From NCBI GenBank assembly GCA_043744175.1, contig JAYTVD010000060.1, forward strand, positions 1-27,579: a stretch of 27,579 bases of DNA, read 5' to 3'. The position numbers and the translations under genes are program-made. Shown piece by piece: positions 14,953 to 23,667 of the stretch (positions within the stretch are counted from its first letter, which is position 1; every line of letters starts with the position of its first letter). The stretch is from JANMEX01 sp043744175 (lineage in GTDB: Bacteria; Pseudomonadota; Alphaproteobacteria; Rhizobiales; Rhizobiaceae). The notes below the pieces were generated by a model that saw only the letters and a list, made by a program, of their open reading frames with translations, did not search any database and was not told where the DNA came from.

Positions 14953-14981
14953 TGTATGCCTTAAGACCGCCGCGCTGTCAA
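14953..14981 (-). promoter_or_regulatory. Candidate sigma-70 promoter of the GTA operon
   Basis: A consensus -35 box TTGACA (preceded by C, as in alphaproteobacterial CTTGACA) lies at 14976-14981 on the minus strand. After a 17-bp spacer comes CATACA (14953-14958), a modest match to the -10 box. The predicted leader to gp1 is about 120 nt and contains the terminator-like hairpin. No CtrA-type TTAA-N7-TTAA site was found nearby. Confidence 0.45.
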
Positions 14982-15089
14982 GGATTAATTTCCTATAAAA
15001 TTATTTTTCTAGGGGATGCGAGTCACTGGCTCACGATATCATCCGGCGGATTTCGTCATACTCGGCCACCGAGCCACGGCTGTCCGAGG

Positions 15090-15394
15090 ATGACGATAGT
15101 CCTACCGCAGCATATCACACTCATGCCCGCGAACGCGCCTTGAAAGACCAAGGTATCAAGTCCCGCGTAATACGCCGCCCCAACAAGCATCATCCGCAAT
15201 TGCCGCCGCGCTTGAAGCGCTTTAACCAGCTTATCTCGCGTCAACGCGCCGCCGTCGAGACCACCTTTGCCACCTTGAAATGCCGTATGGGCCTGTCTGT
15301 TATTTGCTATCGCGGTCTTGCCAAAGCCACAGCCCAAGTCACCATCGCGGCAATCGCCTTTAACATGCGCCGCTGGGTGACGCCAACGTCATAA
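15090..15394 (+). pseudogene. 3' fragment of an IS5-type transposase gene
   Basis: The plus-strand frame encodes about 100 residues of a DDE transposase C-terminus: AAYHTHARERALKDQG, RRPNKHHPQLPPRLKRFNQL, then RAAVETTFATLKCRMGL with the third catalytic Glu, and CYRGLAKATAQVTIAAIAFN ending at TAA. The pattern is that of IS5-family (DDE_Tnp_1) elements. The N-terminal two thirds, including the first two Asp residues, is absent, and upstream of about 15090 the frame no longer resembles a transposase. No inverted terminal repeat was found. It is a decayed insertion sequence that lies just upstream of the GTA promoter region. Confidence 0.8.
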
Positions 15395-15516
15395 GTCACG
15401 CCCAGACTCCGTCTAAACTCAGTCAAAACAGTTAAGCAGCCCCAAAATCACACCAAATCAGCCGTTCAAACGGTAATCCTGCACTCTGTAGCTCCAATAC
15501 GATCGTAAATCAGTTG
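15395..15516. other. Intergenic stretch after the transposase fragment
   Basis: There is no open frame or RNA gene that I can support here. It separates the transposase remnant from the first of two 26-bp direct repeats and may include decayed insertion-sequence flank. Confidence 0.4.
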
Positions 15517-15542
15517 CAATTCGTCAATTATGCCACACGCCC
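15517..15542. repeat. 26-bp direct repeat, copy 1
   Basis: This copy begins CAATTCGTCAATTATGCC and ends ACGCCC. It matches copy 2 (16173-16198) at 23 of 26 positions in the same orientation, 656 bp apart. It abuts the stop codon of the 163-residue protein gene. Such near-identical direct repeats can mark an inserted segment or a dispersed repeat family. Confidence 0.7.
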
Positions 15543-16033
15543 TATTTGGCTGGTAGTCCGGATATAAAATCAGCAAAAGTTACTCCGTCAATTTCCAGTT
15601 CATTCGGATAAAACTTTTTTGGATCAGGGCTATCGCTGATCGTTAAGCAATGGAAAGAATTGCGCAAAGGCACTCCATAAGCGTTCGAAGCATCATAGGA
15701 AATTCTAGCTTCTATCTTGACGGGGTGTATTATCCCAGATTGCGCCTCTGCAATTTGCGCTTGGTAAGTTGCTCGAAGCCGTCGCTCACTTAGTGCAAAT
15801 TTTCCAGTAGCATCAATCTTTCTAGTTTTTACCGCGATATAATCAGTCAGCTCCATTTTCTCATCGTTGAAGGTCACATCAAGCCGCTTGTAGCTTGAGG
15901 GCGACTTAAGACGGTTTTGCATGGATTCATCACAAGCGCTGATAAACCGCGATTCCATTGTGTACGCCATTGCGTAATATATTCCGCCGCCTAAGAGAGC
16001 GATAATAGCGAAAGCGCCAATGATCTTTTTCAT
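15542..16033 (-). CDS. Exported protein of unknown function, 163 residues
   Basis: The N-terminus MKKIIGAFAIIALLGGGIYY is a signal peptide or single membrane anchor; the rest is predicted periplasmic. Motifs visible are CDESMQNRLKSPSSYKRLDV (about residues 34-53) and ISYDASNAYGVPLRNSFHCL near the end. The combination of a first Cys, LKSPSSYK and YDAxNAYGxPxR with a second Cys occurs in many small exported hypothetical proteins of proteobacteria, and the two Cys could form a disulfide. No function is known to me. AGGGG about 9 nt before the ATG supports the start. The gene is clearly more AT-rich than its neighbours and is bracketed by 26-bp direct repeats, which suggests horizontal arrival. 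Confidence 0.75.
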   Translation of the reverse strand: MKKIIGAFAIIALLGGGIYYAMAYTMESRFISACDESMQNRLKSPSSYKRLDVTFNDEKMELTDYIAVKTRKIDATGKFALSERRLRATYQAQIAEAQSGIIHPVKIEARISYDASNAYGVPLRNSFHCLTISDSPDPKKFYPNELEIDGVTFADFISGLPAK

Positions 16034-16172
16034 GATGTGCGACCCCTAATCAGGTTACAATTTCGCAAACCAAAAAATATCCAAAGGCGGCAGGTTTGAA
16101 ATAGGGCTGTGCCATTCTCATAAAAAATACTTATGCGTTTGCGCATTATTTCTCTTGCATCAAAATCCGTCA

Positions 16173-16198
16173 CAATTCGTCAATTACGCGACAGGCCC
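16173..16198. repeat. 26-bp direct repeat, copy 2
   Basis: This is the second copy of the repeat at 15517-15542, same orientation, with three substitutions. It overlaps by three bases the CCCCT arm that opens the RIME-like palindrome at 16196. The unit may therefore be part of a larger mosaic repeat rather than a target-site duplication. Confidence 0.7.
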
Positions 16199-16233
16199 CT
16201 TGAGGGAGAGATGTCCGACAGGACAGAGAGGGG
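16196..16233. repeat. RIME-like palindromic intergenic element
   Basis: The element has outer arms CCCCT / AGGGG and an inner perfect stem TGTCC-GACA-GGACA (16212-16225). The minus strand reads CCCCTCTCTGTCCTGTCGGA followed by CATCTCTCCCTCAAGGGG. This is very close to the palindromic intergenic mosaic elements (RIME type) of rhizobia. It sits downstream of gpr and may stabilise or terminate its mRNA. Confidence 0.6.
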
Positions 16234-16303
16234 TGCCACGGTGAGGCGCAAAGCCTGTGACTGATAAACACACCAGTCCTGTCCAAACTGAGCGCTTGCC
16301 CCC

Positions 16304-19300
16304 TTACCGCAGCTTCCCGCTAGCATGGCCCAGCATCGTGTAAACCTTGCCGGTATCCGACGTCAGATAAGTCTGCGTCATGATTTGGTCGCGGTCATTG
16401 CGGGCTACGTCTTGCAATAAGCGCTCGAAGTCTTCGACGTAGCGGTCCACGGCCGAGCGGAAGTCTGCATCGGTTTGGTATTTGCGGCGGATTTCGTCGA
16501 AGGCTTGCTGGCCTTTGAGCGTGTAGAGGCGGCGCGTGAAGACGTTGCGCTCGCCGCGGCGGTAGCGCTCCCAGAGTTCCACGGACGCTTCATGGTCAAT
16601 AGCGCGGGCGATATCGACGGACAGCGAATTCAGCGTTTCGACCACATGGAGCGGCGAGCGGGCAGCGGGCGCGGCGACACGTGGCGCTACCGGCGCTTCA
16701 TCGCGCGAGGCGCGCTGTAACAGGTCTGATACCCAGCCATTGCCAGCCGGCGCTGCCGCCTTTGGCATTTGCGGGGCTTCGATTGGCAGTGTGCCGCGCA
16801 ATTGCGGCTCCGGCGCACGGCGGGGCGCTGGTTCTTGATAGACTGGCTCGATCCGTGGCTCTTGACGAGCTGGCGCTGCGCGGGCTGTTGAGGCAGACGC
16901 CATATCAAACGCCCTGCCCGATTTGCCCACGATTTCGGACAATTCCTTCAACGCACCAATCTGCTCGGCAACGGCGCGGCGCATGGTTTGCGAGGAAAGC
17001 CGCGTTTCTTCCGGCAATTCCAACACGCCCTTGCGCAATTCCGCGCGGGTTTCTTCCAGTTCTGCCTTGATTTCCGCCGCAGCGCGGCGGGCATCGCTTG
17101 GCATATCTTTGACACTGGCTTTAATATCGGCCTTAGCGGCTTCAATCTCAGCGCGGATTTCGGCAGTCGCCTGACGCGCGCCAGCGGGCATATCGGCCAT
17201 GCCATTGGCAATTTCAGCCTTGGCCGCTTCAATCTCGGTGCGGATATCATTGGCGGTCTTACGCATGTCTTCCGTGGCACCGGCAAAGCGGCTGGTGGCC
17301 TGTTCTACAACCTCGGCCAGCGAGGCCTTCATGCCTTGTGTTGAAGACTGCGTCCGGCTTTCGGCGCGATCAAAGGCCGAGGACACCAGCGTTTCAAACG
17401 AGCGCAGCGTGTTTTCGATCTCTTCTGAGCGCTTGACGAGGCCAACGGCGAGCGCTTCCAGCGCTTCCTGACGATCTTCCAATGTATGGCTGAGCGAGCC
17501 TTGCGCGGCGCTGAGCAAATCCGAAGCGGAGGCTAACACGCGGCCATGCTCATCAAAGCGGCTGGCGATGGCCGCCACTTCTTTCAATGTGCCGGACGAA
17601 AGTTCGGTGAGACGGTTGACATTGCCTTCGAGCATCCGCGCAGATGTGGAAATCTGGCTGGCCGCCTTTTCGCCCTGCGCCACGAAATTATCGCTGAGGC
17701 TGGCGAACTGTTCCGTATTGCCGGAGAGCTGCTCACCAACCGCGCCCAAGTTTGTATGCGCCATGTCGATGAGCTGGCCGAGCTTGGAGTTGGAGGCCGA
17801 AAGGCGGTCGATAAGATCCGACACGCCGCCTGCCAAATCCGAACGGGCGGCGCTCATCGCGTTGACTGTCTCAGCGGTGCGGCTGGCGAGCATTTGCACC
17901 ATGACTGCGTTTTCGTCGCGCAGGCGTTCGGTGGCAGCCTTAGTCGCGGCTTCGAGCTGCGATGTAACCGTCTTGCCAGTTTCGGACAGGCTGGCCACAA
18001 GCGGCTTGGCGGTCTCATCCAAGATGCGGACGATTTCGGCGGAGCGGTCTGCCAGCATAGCTGTCAGCTCGTTGGTCTTGCCATCGATCACCAAGGACGT
18101 GCGATCTGCCTCGCTGCCGATTGCCTTGTTGAGCGCGGCGATGGACGAGGCCGATGCGTTGGCGCGGGCATCAAGCTCTGCCGACACCTGATGAACGCGC
18201 GCCATGATGCGCTGGTCCGCGCCATCCAAGGCGGCGATGATTTCGTCGGTCTGGCCGGAGAAGGTTTTGGCATTCGCCAGCACCCGCGCTTCGAGGCGCT
18301 GCTCGGCCTCGGCAATGCTGGCGGCCAAACGTTCGGCGAAGTCCGCGCTGTGCTGCTCAAGGCGGGCGGCGTAGTTCGACGAATGGCCGTCCAGAGTTGC
18401 ATTAGCACGTACTGATTCTTCGGCAATTGCGGCGGCGGCTTCGCGAACGCGATCACGCAAAGTGCCTGCCATGACGGACGCACTGGTTTCGAGCGAGTTG
18501 CGCACGGCTTCCACGCCTATTTCGAGCGCGCGGCGCATCGTGTCTGTGCGTTCTTCGATTGCGCCGGTCTGGCTGGTGAGCGCCTGTTCGACACGCCCGA
18601 TTTCAGCATTGATTGCCGCTTCAATTTCGGTGCGCGTGGTGATGACGCGTTCCAGATCATTGGCGATGTTGGCCGAGATTTCATCACGCGATTGCGCAAA
18701 GGTTTGGCTAAGTGCAACCAAGCGATCGTCCAATACATCGCGCATCTTTTCAGTCTGTGCGGCAATATTATCAGCAACTTCAATTGCCTTATTATCTAAC
18801 ACTAGATTGAGTTCATCCGTGCGGATAGCAATGGCATCTGCGACTGTATTGGCGCGCGCATCCAAACCAGCATGCAATTCTTGCGTACGCCTGGCAATAT
18901 GATTGGCAATAGTCAGCGCGCGCTCATCAAGACCTGTGGTGAGCTCATCAGTACGCGCCGCAATATGGTCGCCAATAACAGTCGCTCTGTCATCAAACAA
19001 TGTGCGCAATTCTTCCGTGCGCAGTGCAATATTTTCAGCAACGCCCATCGCTTTATTCTCGAGAATTGAATGCAATTCTTGCGAGCGGGACGAAATATTA
19101 TCATCAATGACTTGGGTCTTGTCGTCAAATAGAGCGCGAAGCTCCTCTGTGCGCAGTGCAATATTATTGGCGACGCCCATCGCTTTATCATCAAGAACTG
19201 AATGTAGTTCTTGCGAACGGACAGCAATATTATCACCAATAGTGCGGGTTTTTTCATCAAATAGGGCGCGAAGCTCATCAGTTCTTGCCGCAATATTATC

Positions 19301-21367
19301 AGATACGCCCATGCCTTTTTCATCAAGCACAGAGCGAAGTTCTTGCGTTGTGCGCTCCAGATGCCCGGAAACGGCGCTTGTATTAGAATCCAGCACGCTG
19401 CGCATTTCTTCCGCGTGGGCCGCGAGCGTGCCCGCCACATGAGCGGTACGCTCATCAAACCCGCTGGTAAGCTCTTGAGTTCGCAGTGCAATTTCGCTTG
19501 CGAGCGTTCCGGCCTTTTCTTCCAACGCGTTCAAAAGCGCATCGCGATGGCCGCCAATATGCTCTGAGGCCGCGTTAATGCGCTCGTCCATCATCAAGCG
19601 CATCTGCTCAGTCTGGGCCGACATGCCACTGGAAACAGCTTCGCGAGCTTCATTTAATACTGAGCTATGCAAAGCATGACCTTCGGCAAACGCCTGTTCT
19701 ACTTCGCGCGCGCGGCTCGTTATTGCCTCATGTCCATCCGCAAAGGTCTTGGAGATGTCGCGCGTGCGCTCTACCAGTGTCTCGTTGAGCATCCGTGCGC
19801 GCTGATCCAGCGCAGCATTCAGGCGCTCGGAGCCACTATCCAGCGCTTCGGCGCGGGTTTCAAATTCAGAAATCAAAGACTTGCTGCGGGCATTCATTGT
19901 ATTTTCAAGGTTAGCCAAGCGCACATCAAACTCACCTGTAAGTGTTTGAGTGGCGGAACCAATAACGGACAACATACCGTCCGTGCGATTACCTAGATGA
20001 CTGCCAATATTATTAGACGCTTCATTCAATAGCGCAATCATGGACTGCGTGCGGCTGTCCATTGTCTCAGATAGATTACCAGTGGCGCCAGTCAGCAGTG
20101 AGACCATCGATTCAGTGCGGCTATCCAGCGTCTGCGCCAATGTTGAGGAAAGCTGCTCTGCCTGCTGGCCGAGCGCCAGCACCCGGGTATCCAAAAGGGT
20201 GGCAAAAGCCGCACCGGATGTCGTGATGCGATGCTCAATCTCGTCAGTGCGCGACCCAATTGCCTGATAAATCTGCCCGCCGCTATCGTTGATGCGGCTG
20301 ACTAGGGATTCGCCGGACTGGTTGATCGTCATCGTCAATTGCGTCGAGGCGCTCAAGACATTTTCGCGAATGATATCACTGGCTTGCGTCAGTTCATCCT
20401 TCAATTGCTCGTGCGAACCGGAGATGGAAGCGCGTACGCGCTCGGCATGACTGACGATGGATTCGCGCTCTTGGCTCAAATCATCCACTAGCGACCGAAT
20501 ACGGATCTCATTGTCTGAATAGGCGCGCTCAAGTTCGTGGACTTCGCCGTTTACCAGCGTTTCCAATTCGCTGGCGCGGGCCAGCGTGCGTTCAATGCCC
20601 TCGCTCATGGCTGCCACTTCACGGCGCACCGCTTGGCCAACGGCCATTACGCGGTCTTGCGCAACGGTCTCTGGCTCGGCCAACCTATAAGCGACCTCGG
20701 TCATGGATTGCGCGGCGATGCGCAATTCCTGCGCACGGCGCACCATGACGGCGAACGCCCAAAACAGGACGACTGGCAGGAACGTAGCTATTACCAGTGT
20801 CAGGCCAGCGGGCGTGAGCAGAAAGCGCGATAGATTTGCTGCGGCAAAAGCACCAGAACCATAAAATGTGTAGGCAATATAGAGACTTAAGCCCACCCAA
20901 AGGACACTGAGCGCGCCTGTCATCCAAAATAGCGTATTGGGTAAACGGCGGTTGAGGTTGCGCAAGGCGGAGGCATAGTTGCGCTGATTGTCATCATTGG
21001 CGGCGGAGGGAAGCTGTGCTGTTGAACGGGCAGGTTCAGGTGCAACAGTGCGATTGGCAAGTTCTGGCGATGGTTTTGGAGCGGTTGCAGCCTTTGCCAC
21101 TTCGCGCTCGATAGTGGCCTTTGACGCTTTTACCACAGGAGCGGCAACATTTGACAGCTCTTCAACAGCCGTGGCTTTGGCCGGTTCAAATGTGGATGAC
21201 TCTATCGCAGGTGCAGCCTCGACAAAATCTGAGCCAAGGTCCGACTCCGAAAAATCCAATGCAAAATCATTAAAATCCGCGCTTTCGGCAAAGTCTAAAC
21301 TCAGGGCCTTTTCGAGTTCGGCTTCGACGTCTTTGCTAAGCTTTTCGCTAACTGATTTGCGTGCCAT
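16304..21367 (-). CDS. gpr: Growth pole ring protein GPR homologue, giant coiled coil
   Basis: This is a 1687-residue protein. The acidic, Ala/Pro-rich cytoplasmic N-terminus (1-135) is followed by two transmembrane helices (about 145-168 and 183-208), a helical rod of more than 1100 residues made largely of 22-residue apolipoprotein-like units, a proline-rich linker (about 1475-1570), and a conserved globular end: SVDIARAIDHEASVELWERY, GERNVFTRRLYTLKGQQAFD, VDRYVEDFERLL and YLTSDTGKVYTMLGHASGK. In Agrobacterium tumefaciens the GPR protein (about 2100 residues, same architecture) forms a ring at the growing pole and is needed for polar growth and rod shape. The shorter length here reflects fewer rod repeats. 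Assignment is from architecture and the C-terminal motif; the ATG at 21367 has only a weak Shine-Dalgarno. It appears to be a single-gene unit. Confidence 0.82.
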   Translation of the reverse strand: MARKSVSEKLSKDVEAELEKALSLDFAESADFNDFALDFSESDLGSDFVEAAPAIESSTFEPAKATAVEELSNVAAPVVKASKATIEREVAKAATAPKPSPELANRTVAPEPARSTAQLPSAANDDNQRNYASALRNLNRRLPNTLFWMTGALSVLWVGLSLYIAYTFYGSGAFAAANLSRFLLTPAGLTLVIATFLPVVLFWAFAVMVRRAQELRIAAQSMTEVAYRLAEPETVAQDRVMAVGQAVRREVAAMSEGIERTLARASELETLVNGEVHELERAYSDNEIRIRSLVDDLSQERESIVSHAERVRASISGSHEQLKDELTQASDIIRENVLSASTQLTMTINQSGESLVSRINDSGGQIYQAIGSRTDEIEHRITTSGAAFATLLDTRVLALGQQAEQLSSTLAQTLDSRTESMVSLLTGATGNLSETMDSRTQSMIALLNEASNNIGSHLGNRTDGMLSVIGSATQTLTGEFDVRLANLENTMNARSKSLISEFETRAEALDSGSERLNAALDQRARMLNETLVERTRDISKTFADGHEAITSRAREVEQAFAEGHALHSSVLNEAREAVSSGMSAQTEQMRLMMDERINAASEHIGGHRDALLNALEEKAGTLASEIALRTQELTSGFDERTAHVAGTLAAHAEEMRSVLDSNTSAVSGHLERTTQELRSVLDEKGMGVSDNIAARTDELRALFDEKTRTIGDNIAVRSQELHSVLDDKAMGVANNIALRTEELRALFDDKTQVIDDNISSRSQELHSILENKAMGVAENIALRTEELRTLFDDRATVIGDHIAARTDELTTGLDERALTIANHIARRTQELHAGLDARANTVADAIAIRTDELNLVLDNKAIEVADNIAAQTEKMRDVLDDRLVALSQTFAQSRDEISANIANDLERVITTRTEIEAAINAEIGRVEQALTSQTGAIEERTDTMRRALEIGVEAVRNSLETSASVMAGTLRDRVREAAAAIAEESVRANATLDGHSSNYAARLEQHSADFAERLAASIAEAEQRLEARVLANAKTFSGQTDEIIAALDGADQRIMARVHQVSAELDARANASASSIAALNKAIGSEADRTSLVIDGKTNELTAMLADRSAEIVRILDETAKPLVASLSETGKTVTSQLEAATKAATERLRDENAVMVQMLASRTAETVNAMSAARSDLAGGVSDLIDRLSASNSKLGQLIDMAHTNLGAVGEQLSGNTEQFASLSDNFVAQGEKAASQISTSARMLEGNVNRLTELSSGTLKEVAAIASRFDEHGRVLASASDLLSAAQGSLSHTLEDRQEALEALAVGLVKRSEEIENTLRSFETLVSSAFDRAESRTQSSTQGMKASLAEVVEQATSRFAGATEDMRKTANDIRTEIEAAKAEIANGMADMPAGARQATAEIRAEIEAAKADIKASVKDMPSDARRAAAEIKAELEETRAELRKGVLELPEETRLSSQTMRRAVAEQIGALKELSEIVGKSGRAFDMASASTARAAPARQEPRIEPVYQEPAPRRAPEPQLRGTLPIEAPQMPKAAAPAGNGWVSDLLQRASRDEAPVAPRVAAPAARSPLHVVETLNSLSVDIARAIDHEASVELWERYRRGERNVFTRRLYTLKGQQAFDEIRRKYQTDADFRSAVDRYVEDFERLLQDVARNDRDQIMTQTYLTSDTGKVYTMLGHASGKLR
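18704..19627 (-). repeat. 14 tandem 66-bp / 22-residue units inside gpr
   Basis: Residues 581-888 divide without gaps into 14 units of exactly 22 residues. Unit consensus is roughly NIAxRTxELRxLxDxKxxxIxD. Units alternate in type between 691 and 800 (RALFDEKT... versus HSVLDDKAMGVA...), giving a 44-residue super-repeat. The two 132-bp blocks at 19100-19231 and 18968-19099 are nearly the same at both DNA and protein level. This stretch is more AT-rich than the rest of the gene. Looser 22-residue spacing continues upstream to about residue 413. Confidence 0.88.
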
Positions 21368-21440
21368 ATCGTTACTTCTGCCAATGCTTTATGTTGGATT
21401 GCGGTCAAATGAAATGACCCAAGCCACTCTCGCTACCAAT

Positions 21441-21469
21441 ATTGTAGTGTTTTTCACGGGGGTTGGGAA
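21441..21469 (-). promoter_or_regulatory. Candidate promoter of gpr
   Basis: On the minus strand TTCCCA (21464-21469), a 17-bp spacer and TACAAT (21441-21446) form a plausible sigma-70 promoter, with 4 of 6 and 5 of 6 consensus bases. The start of transcription would fall about 65 nt before the gpr ATG. The rest of the 242-nt gap upstream of gpr (21368-21609) shows no gene. Confidence 0.45.
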
Positions 21470-21609
21470 CCGGAAATTCCCCGAATGATTAAAAGTTTAA
21501 ACATAAGGTTAACACCTGAACCGGGCAAACCAATAAATATTTCGGTATGAAACAGAAATTATCCCCTGCTTAGTTGTGCAAGGTTGAGCAAGAAATCAGC
21601 ATGCCGGCC

Positions 21610-22212
21610 TCAAATTTTGCTGGCGGCCCAGTTAACCACTTCAACTGCGACTCTATCAAACGCTGCATCTAGGCCGCGCACAAAGGCATCTGATCCAGCG
21701 CCGACAGGTACTGATGCGGAAAATACTTTTGATGATCCGACGTCTCCCGTCCGGTCGTTGAGAAGTTTTACAAATATCTCAACGGTCGCGACATCGCTTC
21801 CATTAGTTTGAATTTCGAAGGCGCGAATATCGGTTATTACCTGATAGTCAATGGCCAGCCCCTCACCCGGACGCCCTACCCCGCCAAAACGGCCAGAGTT
21901 TTCAAACGCTTGGACAAGCCGTGCTTGTACAATCTTTGGCAGGCGGTCGCCCCATTGCGCGCCGCCCAAATATTGGATTGACGAGGCATCTCCTCGAACC
22001 ACAATATTTTCGCTATCGAGTGCCTTTAGCGCCTGCGGTTCGGCAATGAGGATTTGCACCTTGGTCTTACGGCTCTCCTTGGTGGCCACATCGGGCACGG
22101 CAAGATCGTAAGTATCCAAAGCCTTGTTGCCACCGCCAAGACTTGAACATCCGGCAAGCGCGGCGAGCAGCAACGTCACAAGGCCAATATGAAAGCGCTT
22201 TGCCTTCGTCAC
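21610..22212 (-). CDS. ABC transport auxiliary lipoprotein (PqiC/MlaE-associated type)
   Basis: This is a 200-residue lipoprotein. The signal sequence ends in the lipobox LAGC, with Cys22 the lipidated residue. The mature part has the ABC_trans_aux (PF03886, PqiC-like) pattern: YDLAVPD, KVQILIAEPQALKALDSENIVVRGDASSIQYLGGAQWGDRLPKIVQARLVQAFENSGRF near residues 50-110, and YQVITDIRAFEI. These lipoproteins sit on the periplasmic face and work with MCE-type lipid transporters. The start is GTG, backed by GAGGA seven bases upstream. It is the last gene of the mla operon, 72 nt after mlaD. I use no symbol because its exact partner role is not settled. Confidence 0.9.
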   Translation of the reverse strand: MTKAKRFHIGLVTLLLAALAGCSSLGGGNKALDTYDLAVPDVATKESRKTKVQILIAEPQALKALDSENIVVRGDASSIQYLGGAQWGDRLPKIVQARLVQAFENSGRFGGVGRPGEGLAIDYQVITDIRAFEIQTNGSDVATVEIFVKLLNDRTGDVGSSKVFSASVPVGAGSDAFVRGLDAAFDRVAVEVVNWAASKI

Positions 22213-22284
22213 GATAGAATCCTCACCAGAAATTGTCCGGCATCATTTGAATGGTTAATGTCTTGCAGAGTCATCAAAGCCAAG

Positions 22285-23664
22285 TCAACGACGATTGCGG
22301 CCGTTGTAAACGGGAACGGAGCCCTTCCCGCCAAAAATTAATCGTTGCGGATTTTTTTGCAATTCAGAAATCGCTTCTTCGATACGCGAGACTGAACGTT
22401 GCGTATTTTGAACCAATGAATCGACGTTATCCAAACCTCGCCCTGAGAACTTTGCCAAACCATCTGTGATCGGGCCAAGCTTTGCATTCAATGTGTCTGC
22501 CACTTGTCTAAAAGCAACAAGCGTAGATTTTGCTTCCGCTACCAATCCGGGGCCCTGACCATCGGTCGAACCTAGGAATGACGAGACCTTAACTAACACA
22601 GCATCAAAAAGTTCCGTTGTGTGGCTGAGTTTGCCTGTGAAATCTTTTGTATTGGCTACGATTTGGTCGATATCATCAGAGCGAGCGCCGATTTTTGCTG
22701 TTGTCTTGCTGATGTCCGCCATCGCCACTTTGGCGGATTTGGCTGTTTCTTCGATGTTGGAAATCGCCGAGGCTATCTTAGCTGAGTCAGCGGCGTTCAG
22801 TATCTTGTCCAGGCCATCCAAACTTTTTGAGGCTTTATCCGAAAATGCGTTGATCGACTGCACGGTTGTGCCAATTGATTCTGTGAGTTTTTTAATGTCG
22901 CCGCTGGATGCGGCAAGGTCTGTGGAAACCTTATCAGCATTGGCCAAAATGTGGTCCACTTTGGCTTTATCCACACTTTTGAGCAAATCCTCTGCCGTCG
23001 TCAGGGTTGATTCCAACCTCGTGGAGACCGACGTCAAAGTTTTCGACAGGTCACCAACACTAGCCAAAAACTCGTCAATTCCATCGGCATTTTTGGCTAG
23101 CGCATCCGAGAATTTTTGTGCGTTTGCGAATGTTTGTGTCAATGGCGCCCGGTTGTCCTTTACGAAACCATCAAGTCCATTCAGCACTTGGTCTGCCTTC
23201 TTGGCTATATCTTGCGCCTGATTGATCAGGTTGTTTACCGCGCCGGGATCCGCTTCAATATGCGGTGTCTCTCCAGAGGCTCTAGCTGCCGCTAAAAGGT
23301 TGGGCGCATTTGCGTCACCGCCCTTGAGTTCGATGTAGGCTTGACCTGTAAGTCCTTGAAATCCTAGCGTTGCTTCGGTTTTAGCGGTAATCGGTGTATC
23401 GCTATCAACCTCGACGTCGGCAATTACGGTTTTGGGATTTGTTGGATCAATTGTGAGGCGCTTAACCACGCCCTTTTTGATGCCGTTGAACAACACTTGA
23501 CTACCTACGGAAAGCCCTGTCACCGACCCTGGTATGCGGATTTCCAACTGAGCGCGGTCACCGCTATCGCCAAATTTGGCGATCCAAAACACGAAGCCGA
23601 ACGAGGCCAGCAACACTGCCAGCGTAACAATCCCGACAACGATATAGTTGGCGCGTGTCTCCAT
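22285..23664 (-). CDS. mlaD: MlaD-family MCE lipid-binding protein
   Basis: This 459-residue protein has one N-terminal transmembrane helix (about residues 8-28) and one MCE domain (about 38-118: RIPGSVTGLSVGSQVLFNGIKKGVVKRLTIDP, then ATLGFQGLTGQAYIELKGG). A long helical, coiled-coil tail follows to about 430, with DNA-independent periodic TxxxLxxSxx patterns (ITKLTESIGTTVQSINAFSD-like), and a basic end. It is longer than enteric MlaD (about 180) but typical of alphaproteobacterial forms. MCE rings in the periplasm bind phospholipid and connect to the MlaE/MlaF complex. The start lies 3 nt after the mlaF stop. Confidence 0.9.
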   Translation of the reverse strand: METRANYIVVGIVTLAVLLASFGFVFWIAKFGDSGDRAQLEIRIPGSVTGLSVGSQVLFNGIKKGVVKRLTIDPTNPKTVIADVEVDSDTPITAKTEATLGFQGLTGQAYIELKGGDANAPNLLAAARASGETPHIEADPGAVNNLINQAQDIAKKADQVLNGLDGFVKDNRAPLTQTFANAQKFSDALAKNADGIDEFLASVGDLSKTLTSVSTRLESTLTTAEDLLKSVDKAKVDHILANADKVSTDLAASSGDIKKLTESIGTTVQSINAFSDKASKSLDGLDKILNAADSAKIASAISNIEETAKSAKVAMADISKTTAKIGARSDDIDQIVANTKDFTGKLSHTTELFDAVLVKVSSFLGSTDGQGPGLVAEAKSTLVAFRQVADTLNAKLGPITDGLAKFSGRGLDNVDSLVQNTQRSVSRIEEAISELQKNPQRLIFGGKGSVPVYNGRNRR

Positions 23665-23667
23665 CTC

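Larger units (their letters stand above)
16034..16303. other. Intergenic region with repeat copy and palindrome
   Basis: No gene is supported on either strand. The left part is AT-rich and may hold the promoter of the 163-residue protein gene, though no clear boxes were found. The right part holds direct-repeat copy 2 and a RIME-like palindrome lying downstream of the gpr stop codon. Confidence 0.5.

Noticed and set aside
14905..15060. CtrA-type binding site upstream of gp1
   Set aside because: TTAA half-sites occur, but none are spaced as TTAA-N7-TTAA.
17546..18415. Plus-strand 289-codon frame opposite gpr
   Set aside because: Antisense to the repetitive coiled-coil gene; the long open frame is a by-product of biased codon use, and the protein has no recognisable domain.
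18704..19627. Regular repeats considered as CRISPR
   Set aside because: Units are contiguous 66-bp coding repeats without spacers.
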